Shown here: one piece after another, positions 10,736 to 22,591 of the stretch
Numbering within the stretch: position 1 is the stretch's first letter
Layout of the letters: each line of letters starts with the position of its first letter
The notes under the pieces: generated by a model
Databases searched by the model: none
What the model was told of the DNA's origin: nothing
What the model saw: only the letters and a program-made list of their open reading frames with translations
Program-made: the position numbers and the translations under genes
NCBI GenBank assembly: GCA_012845835.1
Contig: JABAKD010000002.1
Coordinates: forward strand, 1,798,001 to 1,862,000
Origin: Undaria pinnatifida
Lineage: Eukaryota > Sar > Phaeophyceae > Laminariales > Alariaceae
Reading direction: 5' to 3'
Length of the DNA: 64,000 bases

Positions 10736-12404
10736 CACAAGAATGTATGCTGCCTTTAGAGCTAGCGCTGCGCAAGCTGCAGCTATAAACAGCTGTATGT
10801 AGTACGACAAAAAATCGGCAAAAAATGGCTTCGGGGCAAGCAACGCAAAACCGATACACAACTCGCCCACATCATCATGGCCTTCACAAGCCATGCCGCA
10901 ATGCTGGGAGACCTGTGGCCTCCTTTATGCCCCCCGTCCCCCCCACGTTACTCTTCTATGAAGCAATGGCTCTATGAGCCGTGCTGCTGGTGGTGCTCCT
11001 CTCCGCTGCGAAAGATTATTGTTCGATGGAAACCAACACAAATGAAGAACAGAAATAACAAACAAGAAAAAACAAAACATCGAAATTTAGATATCACACA
11101 GGAGTACACGCGCTGTGCGGATACGTGCGTTGAGTGTGTGTGCAGTGCACCATTACTCACAGTTAGCCCCGTCAGCGGATGGATCGATGGTCTTGATCGG
11201 CCACGCCGCCACGCTGCCGAGGCCGGCGACCGCGGCGCACGCCAGCAAACTCGTCTTCGTCAACATGATGCAGACGATGGCAGAGAGATCAGGGCGACGT
11301 CAAAAACTCTGCCTGCCGTGTGTGAGCCGTATTCTTGCTCCCCACAGAGACGAAGTAGCAACAACAAGAACAGCAACGCTTGGGGATAAGAGGATTCAGC
11401 TATCTCTGCCTTGATGCTGCGCAATGGATGTGTAATGGGAGCAGGTGGGGGGGCATCCCTCGATCCACAACACCAAGCAGCAGAAGAATATCACCAACGA
11501 ACCGGCAAATAGAAAAAATGTACTGGTATGAACGTAAACATCGTGAACCTGAGCATTAGGTACGGTTTTAGTTCTTGTTAATAATAAGAAAGTGATTAAA
11601 ATTCGGTCCAAAGGAGAACCGATCTCCGATATGTTGTTCGTGCGAAACTCGAAACGGCTTCCTAAACTTGCGATGGAATCGCCAGATCTCCTACAAGTCA
11701 GAAGTATGGCGCCAGTATTTATCCACATTTTTCCAGAAGAACAACGTTCTGAGCCAGTTCTTCATGCCCTTGTCGAGTTTTGTTCTTTGATGTTGTTGCT
11801 GCTGGAGTTTGCTTGTGGCGGGCTGCTATACAGCAGTTAGTTCAGTATACGGCGGTACACCTGTGAATGTGAGTGTTGCTGTTTGCGCTGTTTCGTTGGT
11901 GTACATACCTGGTATGATATTATATCATACGTATGTGGCGTTGTGTGCAAGATTCCTCCCGCGAGCCGACAACAACACCAAGGTTTTTTTTTTCTGTTTC
12001 GGAGACACGTCAAGCAGCGGAAAACCCGCGATGTGAAGCTGTGTGCTCCACACTCTAGACTAGTGTAATATCGTAGTTGTGCTGTGTCAGTCAATAAACA
12101 AAGGCAAAAAGGGTTCTCTTGTTCTCATTATTTTTTTTTGTGGAACAAAAGAACGCGCGCACCGGTTGCAACCGCACACCCCCGCGCAACTGCACTCACT
12201 CGTAGAAAAATAAATACCGCGATTAATAGCATACACCCACTGGCTCGAGCCAATATACTGCCTGTACTACAGCTGGGGTCTTCCCTGCATCAAGCTCAAA
12301 CAAGTTGTCTGGTTAGATAGAGTAGTTGCGCACGTAACACGTACAGGATACACTACTATATACCGTGCCTTGTAGTAGTAGTAGGTAGGCCACCGATGAC
12401 CCTC
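10736..12404. other. No supported gene
   Basis: The one codeable-looking spot is a GC-rich stretch near 11160-11260. Its minus strand encodes a short Met-started hydrophobic peptide like a signal sequence, but the frame stops before any good splice donor. The rest has no recognisable domain or repeat. Confidence 0.4.
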
Positions 12405-12512
12405 CCTGCGCTACTCTGTGCGTTGCACCGCTTGCATGTCACATATATATCTCTCTTCAGCCCTGCGCTACTCTGTGCGTTGCACGGCTTGCATATCACA
12501 TATCTCTCTTCA
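12405..12512 (+). repeat. Two-copy tandem duplication
   Basis: A ~55-bp unit, 'ctgcgctactctgtgcgttg' then 'cttgcat.tcacatat' and 'ctctcttcagc', is present twice in direct succession. Confidence 0.9.
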
Positions 12513-13114
12513 GCTGCTGGCATCATTTCCTACCGGTAGTAGTAGAAGAAAAGCCGGCGCAACGAACGGGATATATTTATTTGCATTTCGAAAATTAATT
12601 GTGAAAAAAAGGTGCCAACTTGGACTAAACCTCAAGAAGAACGTTGTATATTGGTATCAATCACCCAGCCATCCTCACATTTCAGCCAATAATATGGGTA
12701 AAGTTTTGCCGGTGTGTAGTTCGCCGTTGATCCGTTACAAGTAAGTGTCTGTTGTTTTACCAATAGATCCTGATAGATTGAAAAAGTCAAGATATCTCAC
12801 ACGAGAGGACATCCCGTCGGGCTAAAAAACATGCAGTTGGGATGTCATATAGGATACACGCGTCCGTGATGAGGTCGCATCGCACGCCACACAGCAGCAG
12901 CTGCTAGCAGTCGTTTCCTAGATCAGGCAACACACACGGCCTGCGGTGGTAGCGCGCTCACAGGGACACAAACGCGTGTCACGCACATGATTGCAAAACT
13001 GCCGCTCGCTCGCTAGCTGCTGCTGATTGATGACGATGATGGCATGCAGTTTTGCTGCTGCTTCTGGTGCTCGTTTACACAACACATACTTGTACCAGGG
13101 TATAGACCATATTA

Positions 13115-13676
13115 CCGTACGTAATCATGCGAAGGTTGGCACCGGGGTGCGATCGATATTTAAATGTTTCTACGTTGTGTTTTTTATCGCACCCCGGTGC
13201 TATCTCTCCGATGGGTGCCAACCTTCCGATGGGGGTGCGGAAATACAATTTAATCATCCCGTTCTTCAATTTTGGCGCACCCCCGTGCGATCTCTCCGAT
13301 GGGTGCGCTGCTGAATCGAAATACACCGCGCCGTACTGGGGCTGCGTACATGCACCCCGGATACAAATTAAACGACTCAAAGCTACCTAAAACGACTTGA
13401 CCAAAGCTGCGTTGGTAAAGTACGTCTGAGAGGAGTGGCGCACTGGTGATATATCATCGGAGTATGAAATAATGATAATATTACCTACCACAGACCCGCT
13501 GCGGTGGCCCTCAATTTCTATTCATGTCGAAGAGATCGCACCCGGGTGCGATCTCTCCGATGGGGGTGCGAAAACACGATTAAATGTTTCTACCTTGTGT
13601 TTTTTATCGCACCCCGGTGCTATCTCTCCGATGGGTGCCAACCTTCCGTTGGGTGCCAACCTTCGCATGATTACGG
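13115..13676. mobile_element. TIR element T2, CCGTA ends, TA target
   Basis: The left end reads CCGTACGTAATCATGCGAAGG and the right end is its inverted form ending CATGATTACGG. Both sides are bounded by TA (13113-13114 and 13677-13678). Inside, a block with 'atcgcaccccggtgctatct' and 'ccgatgggtgccaacctt' occurs twice, near 13185 and 13605, with related copies around 13270 and 13540. There is no coding signal. It shares the first five terminal bases and the TA target with T1 but not the interior. Confidence 0.75.
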
Positions 13677-13710
13677 TAGTCTAATGAAATACAGATTATT
13701 AGATGTACTA

Positions 13711-13785
13711 CGCAGCTTGCAAAATTGAGTTCCAACCATTCAATCGGTCGTACTCTCACAGCTGACTGTTTTCAATTTCTGGTAG
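13711..13785 (-). repeat. Dispersed motif R2
   Basis: The reverse strand reads 'agtcagctgtgagagtacga', then 'ccgattgaatggttgg' and 'ttttgcaagctgcg'. Confidence 0.75.
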
Positions 13786-13823
13786 TTTTACACTCCCCAA
13801 TCTACGACCCAAGATCGAGTACA

Positions 13824-14312
13824 GTAGCGGCTACGGTTTGAGAGAAAATGTTGAAGAAAAAGTACGGGTTTAAGAGAGGTGAATTGGCTGGCACGACCAA
13901 TATCGATTTTAGAGAGAACTGGTCTTATGTCTAGGATTTTCTCTTAAATCGGGCTGCTGAAAATCACACCACATAGCCATCACACGCATCACACACACAG
14001 CAGCTGCAGACACCATGCCCTGCGCAGCGGGCAGTCGCTGCACAGCTGTCCCCGACCATACGCCAGGCCCACCGAAGTTCACAAATCACCAATGCAGAGG
14101 CGTCTGCGGGCAGTACCTCCATGACACTTGTCGTGTGGTGGACCCGCTCGGGACCAGCGAGATGCACCGCATTTGCCACACCTGTGCGACCTCCCGCGAG
14201 TGAAATATGATAATTTTATCTTATACCGTAGCCAACACAGTATAACAGAAAGCCGGATTTAAGAGAGGGAAACTGGGCTGGCACGGACCTCTCTTAAACC
14301 GTAGCCGCTACT
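13824..14312. mobile_element. TIR element T3 carrying a small ORF
   Basis: The left end 'gtagcggctacggtttgaga' is mirrored at the right by 'ctcttaaaccgtagccgc' and 'tac', giving inverted repeats of about 20 bp. Subterminal direct copies of 'tttaagagag', 'tggctggcacg' and 'acc' lie near 13868 and 14258. Between them sits one 62-codon ORF. The target duplication is not resolved; TAC on both sides is possible. Confidence 0.7.
14015..14203 (+). CDS. Small Cys/His protein, PHD-finger-like pattern
   Basis: The 62-residue ORF has Cys3, Cys9, Cys27, Cys31, His36, Cys39, Cys54 and Cys57. The order C4-H-C3 with C-x3-C-x4-H-x2-C and a final C-x2-C matches the PHD zinc-finger layout, although the first pair is spaced by five rather than one or two residues. 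It sits centrally between the inverted repeats of T3, so it is probably carried by that element, not by a host gene. A zinc-binding chromatin- or nucleic-acid-contacting role would fit, but that is inference. A longer spliced product cannot be excluded, since no splice sites were judged convincing. Confidence 0.4.
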   Translation: MPCAAGSRCTAVPDHTPGPPKFTNHQCRGVCGQYLHDTCRVVDPLGTSEMHRICHTCATSRE

Positions 14313-14512
14313 ACTGCACAACTTTTTTTCCTTCCGAAAACGCCAATCAATCGCAAAATCCAACTGGTTTGTTCATGCAATGCGTTCGTTGCGGTGTCTC
14401 GACACAAGTTTCAACGCTCAACGGCGACGAGCAAGAACCCATCCATGCTGTCTGTTGTTGGTCAAGTGAGCTCCGCATTATTATGTGCTATGGGTATTAT
14501 TTTCATAAAAAA

Positions 14513-14575
14513 TGGAAAACGTCAGCTGTGAGTACAACCGATTGAATGGTTGAAGCTCAACTTTGCATCTGCGTT
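14513..14575 (+). repeat. Dispersed motif R2, next to the LTR
   Basis: 'ggaaaacgtcagctgtgagt' is followed by 'gattgaatggttgaa' and 'ctcaactttgca'. It ends immediately before the left LTR-like repeat of the copia element. Confidence 0.8.
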
Positions 14576-14580
14576 GTATT

Positions 14581-14865
14581 TGTAGAATCCTGCTGAAGGT
14601 AGCGCTACCGACCGAGAGGTCGAGAGGCTTGAAGAGTATAGACGATATTCTTGTATTAGTTGGTGCACAGCTTGGAGTGCCCCGCATAGGGGAGCATCAG
14701 ATCACACAACCTACACACAACCCACCGACGCAGAATCGTCAATCGTCGACATGAAATAAATAGACTAAACACAACACTTTGTGACCGCCAACCTCCGTAT
14801 CTGATTGGCTAACGCGATACATATCATCACAATCTGGCATCGATTTCAGAGACTAACGAACACCC
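14581..14865 (-). repeat. 3' LTR-like repeat of copia element 1
   Basis: This ~280-bp block matches 20184-20460 in direct orientation, sharing 'accgaccgagaggtcgag', 'cagcttgg', 'catcagatcacaca', 'aacccaccgacgcagaa' and 'ctccgtatctgattggctaa'. It flanks the minus-strand copia remnant on its downstream side. Confidence 0.75.
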
Positions 14866-15265
14866 TCCCTAGATCTGCACATCTTTGACAGAATGTTACC
14901 AAGGAGATGACAGAGCATCAATTTCGTAATTACAACAACGAATACCTGAGAAGGTAATCAGACCTGGTCTCCAGGAAAACCCTAGACAGAAGTTGCTAGC
15001 TCACTTGACGATGACCAAGGCGGACGCAAAATAAAGGTCAAATATATGCCCGACTCACCCACGGCCCACAAAGTACCTTGGGTTCGCTACTCAGCAAATA
15101 TTGCGCCTGCATGATATAGGCAAGGTGTTTGTCGTCATCTTAACCAAATCGAGCAAATTTCCATCGCAAATATCTACGCCGATGAATGCATCGGAAACTC
15201 GGCATGCGCGTTGAAAGGTGCAACCGATAAATCCTTTGCGAGGATGTAGGCACATTTTGTTGCTC

Positions 15266-15899
15266 TTAACTGACAAAGTTCAATTTGACTTTACCGCACC
15301 TTACCAGACCCCTGATATAGTGATAACGAACGTCAATGTGCCTACTGCGGGCCGAGCTAAAGGGGTTTTCGGCCAAAGCTTTAGCCCCCTCGTGGTCCTC
15401 GAATACAACGATCGGCTTGCCTCGCAGATGCGGCTCTGCAGGAATTCTAAAACCGCACAAACAAACAGTGCCTCCTTTATTCCATCCCCACAAGCTGCGT
15501 ATTCGGCTTCCGTAGTTAGTTGACGACACACACCTTGGTGTCGTTGGCGTCCAACATACACAGACACCACCACACATCACAGCCGCCTCGGATGCCGACC
15601 GTCCGTCATTGACCATTTTGGCATAGTCGACGTGCACGTACACAGACACTCCTAGTCCCTGACCCCGCGTAAACGTAAGACCGCGTCCTTTCGTACCACG
15701 CAGATACCAGAGGATCTTGAGTCACAGCATTCCAGTGCTCTCCGCCAGGGTTGTGGCTATGACGTGCCACCACTCGGACAGCATTCGTGATGTCCGGCCG
15801 CGTCATGTTGGAAATCCACAGAAGGCTTCCAACCGCCTCCCGATAAGGCCATTTTCCTCCGGGGTCATCCTCCGTCCTTGGACCTAGCTCAATCAACAT
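15266..15899 (-). pseudogene. Copia RNase H region, frameshifted
   Basis: The stretch begins with KWPYREAVGSLLWISNMTRP, the conserved link between RT and RNase H in copia polyproteins. Further on, STNYGSRIRSLWGW in one frame and TTEAEYAACGDGIKEALF in another show the TEAEY motif split by a frameshift. The end reads PIVVFEDHEGAKALAENP and SRHIDVRYHYIRG, the usual D-N/H...A and HIDVRYH signatures. Several frames are needed to follow it, so it is a pseudogene. Confidence 0.85.
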
Positions 15900-15959
15900 A
15901 TTAGCGGGGATCGCGCGCTTGCTTCAGTGGGACATTGGTTTTCAAAACGCTTCAGTAAT

Positions 15960-16617
15960 TCAGCGACAAAAGCAGTTTGGGACATTTTAATGGTCCCATC
16001 CTTGAAATTTCGTTCGAATGCGCAACCTGTGTACCACGACAGTTCCCCGGTCATATGAGTCCCTCGGGAATTGGTTAGTCAGAGCGTCGTGGAACTCAGC
16101 ATCCTCTTTCGCACCCCCTACCACGAAGAGGTCGTCCAGTGAACCGCAGCCATCAGTATCACGGTTTCATCTTTCATGAGGCGGAACACGCAAGGATCGG
16201 TGGTGCACTGCTGAAGACCGTAACCTACGACCGTATTTACGGCAAGTGCGTTGAACATGCACCCTGCTTGCTTCAACCCGTACAGACGCTTATTCAAATG
16301 GACAACCTGCCCATTGTTCTCTCTAAGAGCAGACGGGAGCCTCATGTAAATATCACAGTCGAGGTCAACGCGTATAAAGTCTTGCTCCACGTCTAAGTGG
16401 TAAATGGGCCGATCGTACACTATGGCAAACTCGGTTAGTAGTTTGATAGACGGGGGGGCGGGGGAGTAGGTGAAAACGTTTCAAAGTAGTTGATGTCTTC
16501 GGGTTGACTGTAGCCTAACGCTACCAGTCTCGATTTTGGCTTGAGGACTTCGCCCAGCTCGTTAACTTTCCACGTACGGACAAGTTTACATCCAATCACC
16601 TTGTGCCCCACCGGCAC
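15960..16617 (-). pseudogene. Copia reverse transcriptase remnant
   Basis: The upstream part reads KVIGCKLVRTWKVNELGEV, then KSRLVALGYSQPEDINYFETF, the RVT_2 start. The next frame gives IYHLDVEQDFIRVDLDCDIYM and LNKRLYGLKQAG. The catalytic box appears after a frameshift as LDDLFVVGG near 16120-16140, in place of the usual YVDD, with a His-to-Leu context. A trailing part reads MTGELSWYTGCAFERNFKDG. At least two frame changes interrupt it. Confidence 0.85.
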
Positions 16618-17271
16618 TTCAACAGGTGTAATTGTGCCGGCGTCCCAGAGTTTATGGAGCTCTATGTTCGATCAGACTCCAGCCACAACTCCCAGTACTC
16701 GCATTTCTCAATAGCTGCGTTTGACTCGGGAGCTTTCTCAACTTGACGCATTAAAGTTCCTAGGGGCACAGAAACACCATACTTCCCTGAATCCTGCGGA
16801 GCCTCAGCCAGAAGCGCCCAAGCATCCTCCTGGACATCACGTGCCTGCCGACCAAGGACGCACACAGCTTTATCGATGGCCGTCATGGCCATTTCTTGTC
16901 GACGTCGTGTCTCACCTCTCGTGCGCCCCTCCCTGAGTCGAAGGGATTCCTGACCAAGAAGCAGGTCACGCAATTCATGGGCTACCCTCCCCGATGGGCG
17001 AACCTCTGGAGCACTGACTATACTCTAGGCGGTTGACGAACTCGATGAGCTCTCTCGGGTCCCAGGATCCGTGGTCCCGCTCTCGACACCGGCAGGGGTA
17101 TGAACCCCGCTCTCGCCGCTGTGGTTGGAGCTGAGAACCGAATCCCTGTCCCGTGCGGCACTGCCGTTGGCACAAGATTCGCCCCCGCCATCGCTGGTGC
17201 ACTCGCGCAGTATTGTCTCCGCTACCCGCGTAGCTTCGATCAACTAGGACGCAGCGTCCTCGTCTTCGTCG

Positions 17272-18377
17272 TTATCGCCCCCCCCCCCCCATCGGCAGAC
17301 TTGGCACAATCCTCGATCTCACCGACGCTAAAACGGCTTTCCGCTTCTTCAGGTAGGTTAGCGTGGGAGTCGTGATAACCGAGTTGTTCTCAGTCAATAC
17401 TCGCACAACATCCCGGGGGGGAGGTCGGCCGGGGCCTAGACAGAAACACTCTAGCGCTTCGGGCTGCGACTTGTTCGTCCGCTTGGCTTTGTAATAGCCA
17501 GGCTTCAAGAATGGCAGCATATGACGCCGAGGTGGGCTGCCATGCCACATCTCGTGCGGCGATTTGCTGTCTGGGTTGGAGGTCGTTGCAGAAGAGCTAA
17601 AAGTATGGTACGCCCACGACATGGCCTCGTCCATACAGAATCGGAAGCAGGAAGCTCGACGTTCGAAATAGTACCGGAGCTTGTATTCTTACAGCCAAAT
17701 CTGCGACTTCGATCAACCCCAACGCCCGTTCGGCTACGCCGTTGTACTGTGGACTGCTCGCAGAGGATAATTCTTGGGTAATATTATGCTTCCTACAAAG
17801 TGCAACAAAAGCTTGTCCCAGGAACTCCCCACCATCGTCTGGCCTCACGGTTTCTACATCAGATGGAAATCTAGTTGCAGGGTTGCCGGCTAAAATTGTC
17901 TAAGCGCTTCAGCCGCGTCTGATTTGTGGCGCATGAAGTACACCCACATGAACCTTGAACAATAGTCTCTCACGATCATCGCGTGTACCCATTTCGGCCC
18001 TTCGACTCAACTGGTTTCCGCTCGCTCAGGGCGACAAACACCCTTGCGAATTTCTTATCTGCTCGGACATGTGTCAACCGTGAAATGGTCTTTCGGATCC
18101 CTTTTGCAATCGAAGACCCTTTGCATTCGTGCAGCGTCCCTTCCAGAATATCGCCAGTTTGCTCGGCTGTCTTCCTGAGCAGTGCCTCGTGAATATGGCC
18201 ATGCGCGCAGCAGTGGTAGGCGTTAATTTCAACAGGCGACGTGGTAGGCGTAAGCCCCGGAGCGATGACAGCAAAGGCGTGTCCGGGCGGCGGCAACGGG
18301 CAAGCTTGGATAAAGAACGGGCTCCCGAATTTTGGGAAGCATACCGATGTTCCTGATTTTTGAGCTGAAGGGTACAT
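17272..18377 (-). pseudogene. Copia integrase remnant
   Basis: The zinc-binding N-terminal region is seen as LHECKGSSIAKGIRKTISR, with the spaced His and Cys of the pre-integrase domain just before it. The core domain keeps RPDDGGEFLGQAF and PQYNGVAERALGLIE, which carry the second Asp and the Glu of the D,D-35-E triad. The C-terminal part reads KSPHEMWHGSPPRRHMLPFL and CFCLGP. Stops and a shift near 17880-17990 break the frame. Confidence 0.85.
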
Positions 18378-18568
18378 GCATCCTTGTCGAATATAACGGA
18401 GTGTCCCTGGCCGGCCGCCGCTCCTACCGACAACTGGTTGTGCTTGAATGTAGGTACGTGAGCGACGTTTTCCATGACTACATGCACTGCTGGCCCAGCG
18501 GACAGGAGTTCTAGACGAATATCGCCGTAGCCCTTTATAGGGAACGAGTCCCCTGTTTCAGTCGTCAC

Positions 18569-18800
18569 GGTCCTATCACATTTTAATAGGTGAACGTGTG
18601 CGTAGACGACGGGAAAGCATGCCTACTTGCCCCACTGTCAGCGACGAATGAAACAACCTGATTTCCTGCTGTACCATTCATCTGGCTGGTTTCACCTGTT
18701 TCTGTCACGAGAGCATCGAACTCCAGAAGCTCTTTCGGGTCGAGATCGGTGTGAAAGTCGGTGAAAACGGCATCTTATTTCCCTGATGGGCAAACATTCA
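18569..18800 (-). pseudogene. Copia protease remnant
   Basis: The aspartic protease motif ADSGASRHAF is encoded at about 18613-18642. Downstream (to about 18310), GYGDIRLELL and ENVAHVPTFKHNQLSVGA match the conserved C-terminal half of copia proteases. The motif lies in a different frame from the downstream block. Confidence 0.75.
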
Positions 18801-18817
18801 TTGAGTGATCGTTTCTC

Positions 18818-19713
18818 TTATAGGTGGCACAGACCTGGCCTGGACATCGAGTACCCGTGCTTGTGGCAGAGCGTGCAATATTCCTTGGACATATCCCCGC
18901 CGGTTTTCGTCACAGCTGTACTACCATCGTTCGCACTTGCTGTTTGAACACCGCTTGCACGACCCCCCAAAGTGTTTAATCCTACCCAGTTGCTGTTTGC
19001 ATTGCCTCTGCCACGACCTCCACGGCCACGACCGCTATTGCCGCCGAGGCCTCTACCGCCACGGCCACTGCTCGCGGTATCACCCGCATAAAGCGCGTGG
19101 CCAGGGGATTGCTTCTTCTTTAATTTCTCCGATTGAATGGAAACAAATTGCACCCTCACAATTTGCTCAATGCGGTCGAGCGTGGCCGGAGTCAGCGCAG
19201 ATTGAAAGTGTCGAACTTCATACTCGTACTCGCGAGGTAGGGAGTCCAAAACACGGACACAAAACATTTGATCCGTGATGGCGATTTCCCGCACTGACAA
19301 TTGCGCCCTGATATCAGATAACGCCGCGGTGTCTAGCATCGTGTCACTCGTTCGGGCGATTTTATGTTGCTCATGTTTCTTAAGCAGCATGGACGTCTCG
19401 CCCGTCGTTTTGGGCGCATGTCGAGATTCGAGCTGTCGCCAAACATGAGTGAAGTGTTTGTGCCGGTGCACATCAGGTTTTTGTCGGCCTTTGTATCTAA
19501 ACTAGCCCACAGGATTTTCCACGCAGTCATACTCACGCGAATGTCGTCCAGTGTGTGACCAGCTGCGACGCGGTTAGCGCTCGTAAATGTAATGTCCCCA
19601 ACTAGGACACTCGTCTCGCCAATAAGACCTCGAACGCTGCTATGCATGTGTGCACACTGTGTTATATCTCGAGACCATTCGAGAAAACCAGAGTTCGCGA
19701 CTAACTTTGGCAA
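18818..19713 (-). pseudogene. Copia gag remnant with CCHC-type end
   Basis: Two overlapping frames cover gag. The first has the N-terminal LEWSRDITQC and VSMTAWKILWASLDTKADKN region. The second has IAITDQMFCVRVLDSLPREYEY, the helical LP..Y motif of copia gag, then a Gly/Arg-rich stretch and CTLCHKHGYSMSRPGLCH, a zinc knuckle. A shift between them near 19400 marks inactivation. Confidence 0.8.
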
Positions 19714-20183
19714 AATGGTTTTTAACCCACCTAAACCGTCTGGGACAAAGCCTTCCCCTCACGCAACCAGCACCTCCTGGGACTCATCATCAGTGCGTAG
19801 GTGCCTAGCCATCCTAGTGCCTTGAAGCTGGTCTCGTACTGGCCCACCCTCTTTCGGTAGCTGCGCGTCCTCCGAGTAGGTCGATACTTCCTCGATGTTA
19901 CCCCGTACAGGCTCGCCCTCGACGAATCCACTCGTAGGATCAGTGTCGCCTTTTCTTGCACCACCTGACTCCGTTGGCAAAGCCTGCGAGACCTGCCCTT
20001 CTGTTATCCTTGTTTGAAACTACTGCTGTGCCAAGAAGGTAAGCTCCGAGAGTGCTCGGGCCTAATCATCCTGTTAGGATTCTATCACTTGCAACTCCAG
20101 TGCGACCGGAGCTGCCTCTTCCCCGACGCTGACTGCAGGTAATGCAGGCATCTCAGGATCCTCAACTGTTGGCACTAGTGCAT

Positions 20184-20460
20184 TCGTACAATCCTGCCGA
20201 AAGTAGCTCTACCGACCGAGAGGCCAAGAGGCTTGAAGAGCATAGACGATAATCTTGTATCTGTTGGTTCACAGCTTGGGGTGCCCCCGACAGGGGGGCA
20301 TCAGATCACACAGCCCATACACAACCCACCGACGCAGAAGCGTTAATCGTCGACATTATACAAATGAACAAATACTTTGCAACCGTCAATCTCCGTATCT
20401 GATTGGCTAACGCAATGTCAGCATAATCTGGCATCGATTGCAGAGATTCACGAACATTTC
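20184..20460 (-). repeat. 5' LTR-like repeat of copia element 1
   Basis: This is the direct counterpart of 14581-14865. It shows clear base differences and small gaps relative to the left copy, which indicates age. A primer-binding site next to it was not obvious. Confidence 0.75.
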
Positions 20461-22591
20461 TTGCTGTCCTACTATAGGTACGAGCTTCAGCCACGACTTC
20501 GTGGGCTTGATGTACGGACGTCACGCTTGAGTCCAATTGTCTCCCGGAGAACGTATCCTTCCTATTCTCGACCCAAACGAAAATGAACTTCGAGTGCGAC
20601 CTACTCTCGCGCTTTGAACCAGTCAGTAATGGCTCAGCGCGCGCCGATGCAGATGCTGTCTAGTGTATATGTGCGGTACGCGCGCTCTTCCTAGAACCGT
20701 ATAGCTATCTCAGCAGTAGTAGATGATCAGTCTGTTGCTAAGCCGCGTTTCGACTCTCCGACTTTCACTTTAGTATATGTTGTTACACGTGTGTTTTCCT
20801 TGAGATCTCGCCGCCAGTTGATGATGAAGCAGCTGGTCCTCCTCCTTGCACATCCCAGCCAGATTTAGATAATCGGGAACGTCTTCCCAACGAAATATTT
20901 GTGCGCAACGCATATGTCGAGGCTCATAGCCTGTTCGATATTTGGTTGAAATACCGCTGGCAAACGGTAGCACAGGCTTGCGCTAGTAGTGGTCAAACTA
21001 CCTTATTGGCGCTTGGGACTCAAAGAAGGTGTTTCATGTTGAAAGTGCCGCTTTTGGGCAAGAAAAGGCCAGACGGAGAAAAACGGAGAGGAAGGAGAGA
21101 ACAGGAGAGAGTGGCGGGGTGGGGCCAGCCATCACCTGGTCGAGACGGTACAATGCCCATGCTACGGACAGATGTACTCTACAGGTGGTTGCCCGGTCTA
21201 CCTACAGCAGCGTTCCCTGGGGCTTGCTAGTGGTCTACCGTACCGACGGCAACGTTCCTTGAGGTTTGATCGGGGGAGCTTAGCTACGTTAACGTCCCGA
21301 CAGTCAACCCAAAAACAAATTGCATGAATGTTGCTAAACGTACGTTATTGCGCCGCTTTATTTATCGTTCATAATTGCACCGCGTTGCTCGTACGTACTA
21401 CTGCTTAGGTAGACCGATCGCATAACGCTGACTACGATTCTTCGGCTATATTAGCAGTACTCTATGCTGATTAGCATTGACGCTGTATTGTTGCGGTCAC
21501 TACTGAACTTTTGTCATGAGAATAGGCTGTTGTTGCCTATTTTTTAACAGTCTACGACGGACACTATACGTAGCGATTTCCGCAGACGGTACCGCTCAAG
21601 CCCAGGCACGCGCCAAGCATACGTTTGAGGATGATGCAGGTGTTAAGGTGCGGGCGGTATTCGACCGACTAGACACAAGACTGACACAAGTCTGTGAAGG
21701 TGGTCGAAACATCGGGCGGGTATTTGGGAAGGACGACTGAGCGGCACGTGTTACACGACTGATGGAAAACCGACTTAAGGGATAGCGCGCTGTAGTTCAA
21801 TAGTTGTACTGAAAAGCACGAATTGATGCAGAAGAAAAAACGCCTCACATCTTGGTAGAATGCGTGGTTTCGGCGATGTTCAACACGTAGCCTGATCGCA
21901 TCGTATTTCATGTGCACTATGGGCCTGGTAGTGGGCGCATCGTATATGCCCTCATGGTGCCTGCAGGTTTGTAGGCCTTCACACTCAACTCAGGATGCCA
22001 ACATTCAAGCATCATCCCCTGGCGATCCACTGTCTCGCTCACCACTTTCGGCCTTATTGCAGGCACGAAACAATGCCAGCTGACATCGAACGTCCTACGT
22101 GCACATACCTGGTGAAAGTGACCAGACTTTTCGTGAGCAACTGTTGTACGGTCGCAAGCCGTGCGGTGGTAGTACACTTTCTGTGTACCACACCCCACAA
22201 GGGCGTCGGCAACTCGACAAGCTTAGAGTGCGATGAACTGATAATACTCCGATAGCGGTTAAATCACGAGCCTTATATTTACGCTTGGCATCGGGTTTCA
22301 GTCGTAACTTAATGTGTGGCAGGCGCTGTTGACTTTTGAAAGTGCGGCGGCCGCTGCCGATGTGGACTGCTTCGTAAGACGCAAGGTGAGAGAAATACAG
22401 TGAAGGGCCCAAATCATATACAGCGGGGATCAGGTTTGTCAGGAGTGCGTTTGAGTTCCTTTAACAAGCCTCATTATCCAGGGCGAGATCCATATCCACC
22501 AATGCCGTGCCTGAGTTAATGTTGCTCGTCTGCATCTAGGTTGAGGCAGAACGGGAGGCCATGCGAAAGGCTGAATCGTCTGCTGCAAAAT
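20461..22591. other. No supported gene
   Basis: Short frames at 20770-20973 (minus) and 21516-21740 (plus) have mixed composition but no domain signature or clear splice sites. No repeats stand out. Confidence 0.4.

Larger units (their letters stand above)
14581..20460 (-). mobile_element. Decayed Ty1/copia LTR retrotransposon
   Basis: Read on the minus strand, gag, protease, integrase, reverse transcriptase and RNase H remnants appear in copia order between two ~270-bp direct repeats. The coding sequence is broken by frameshifts and stops throughout, and the two terminal repeats differ at many positions, so the insertion is old and not able to move by itself. The integrase-before-RT order places it in copia rather than gypsy. 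Confidence 0.85.

Noticed and set aside
8753..10802. His/Pro-rich ORFs on both arms of the palindrome
   Set aside because: Three frames are open in each arm because of 'cacacccc' repeats. None is conserved between the copies beyond the DNA repeat itself.
11160..11270. Signal-peptide-like Met-started peptide on the minus strand
   Set aside because: The frame hits TGA before the nearby gtgagtaa donor, and no continuing exon was found.
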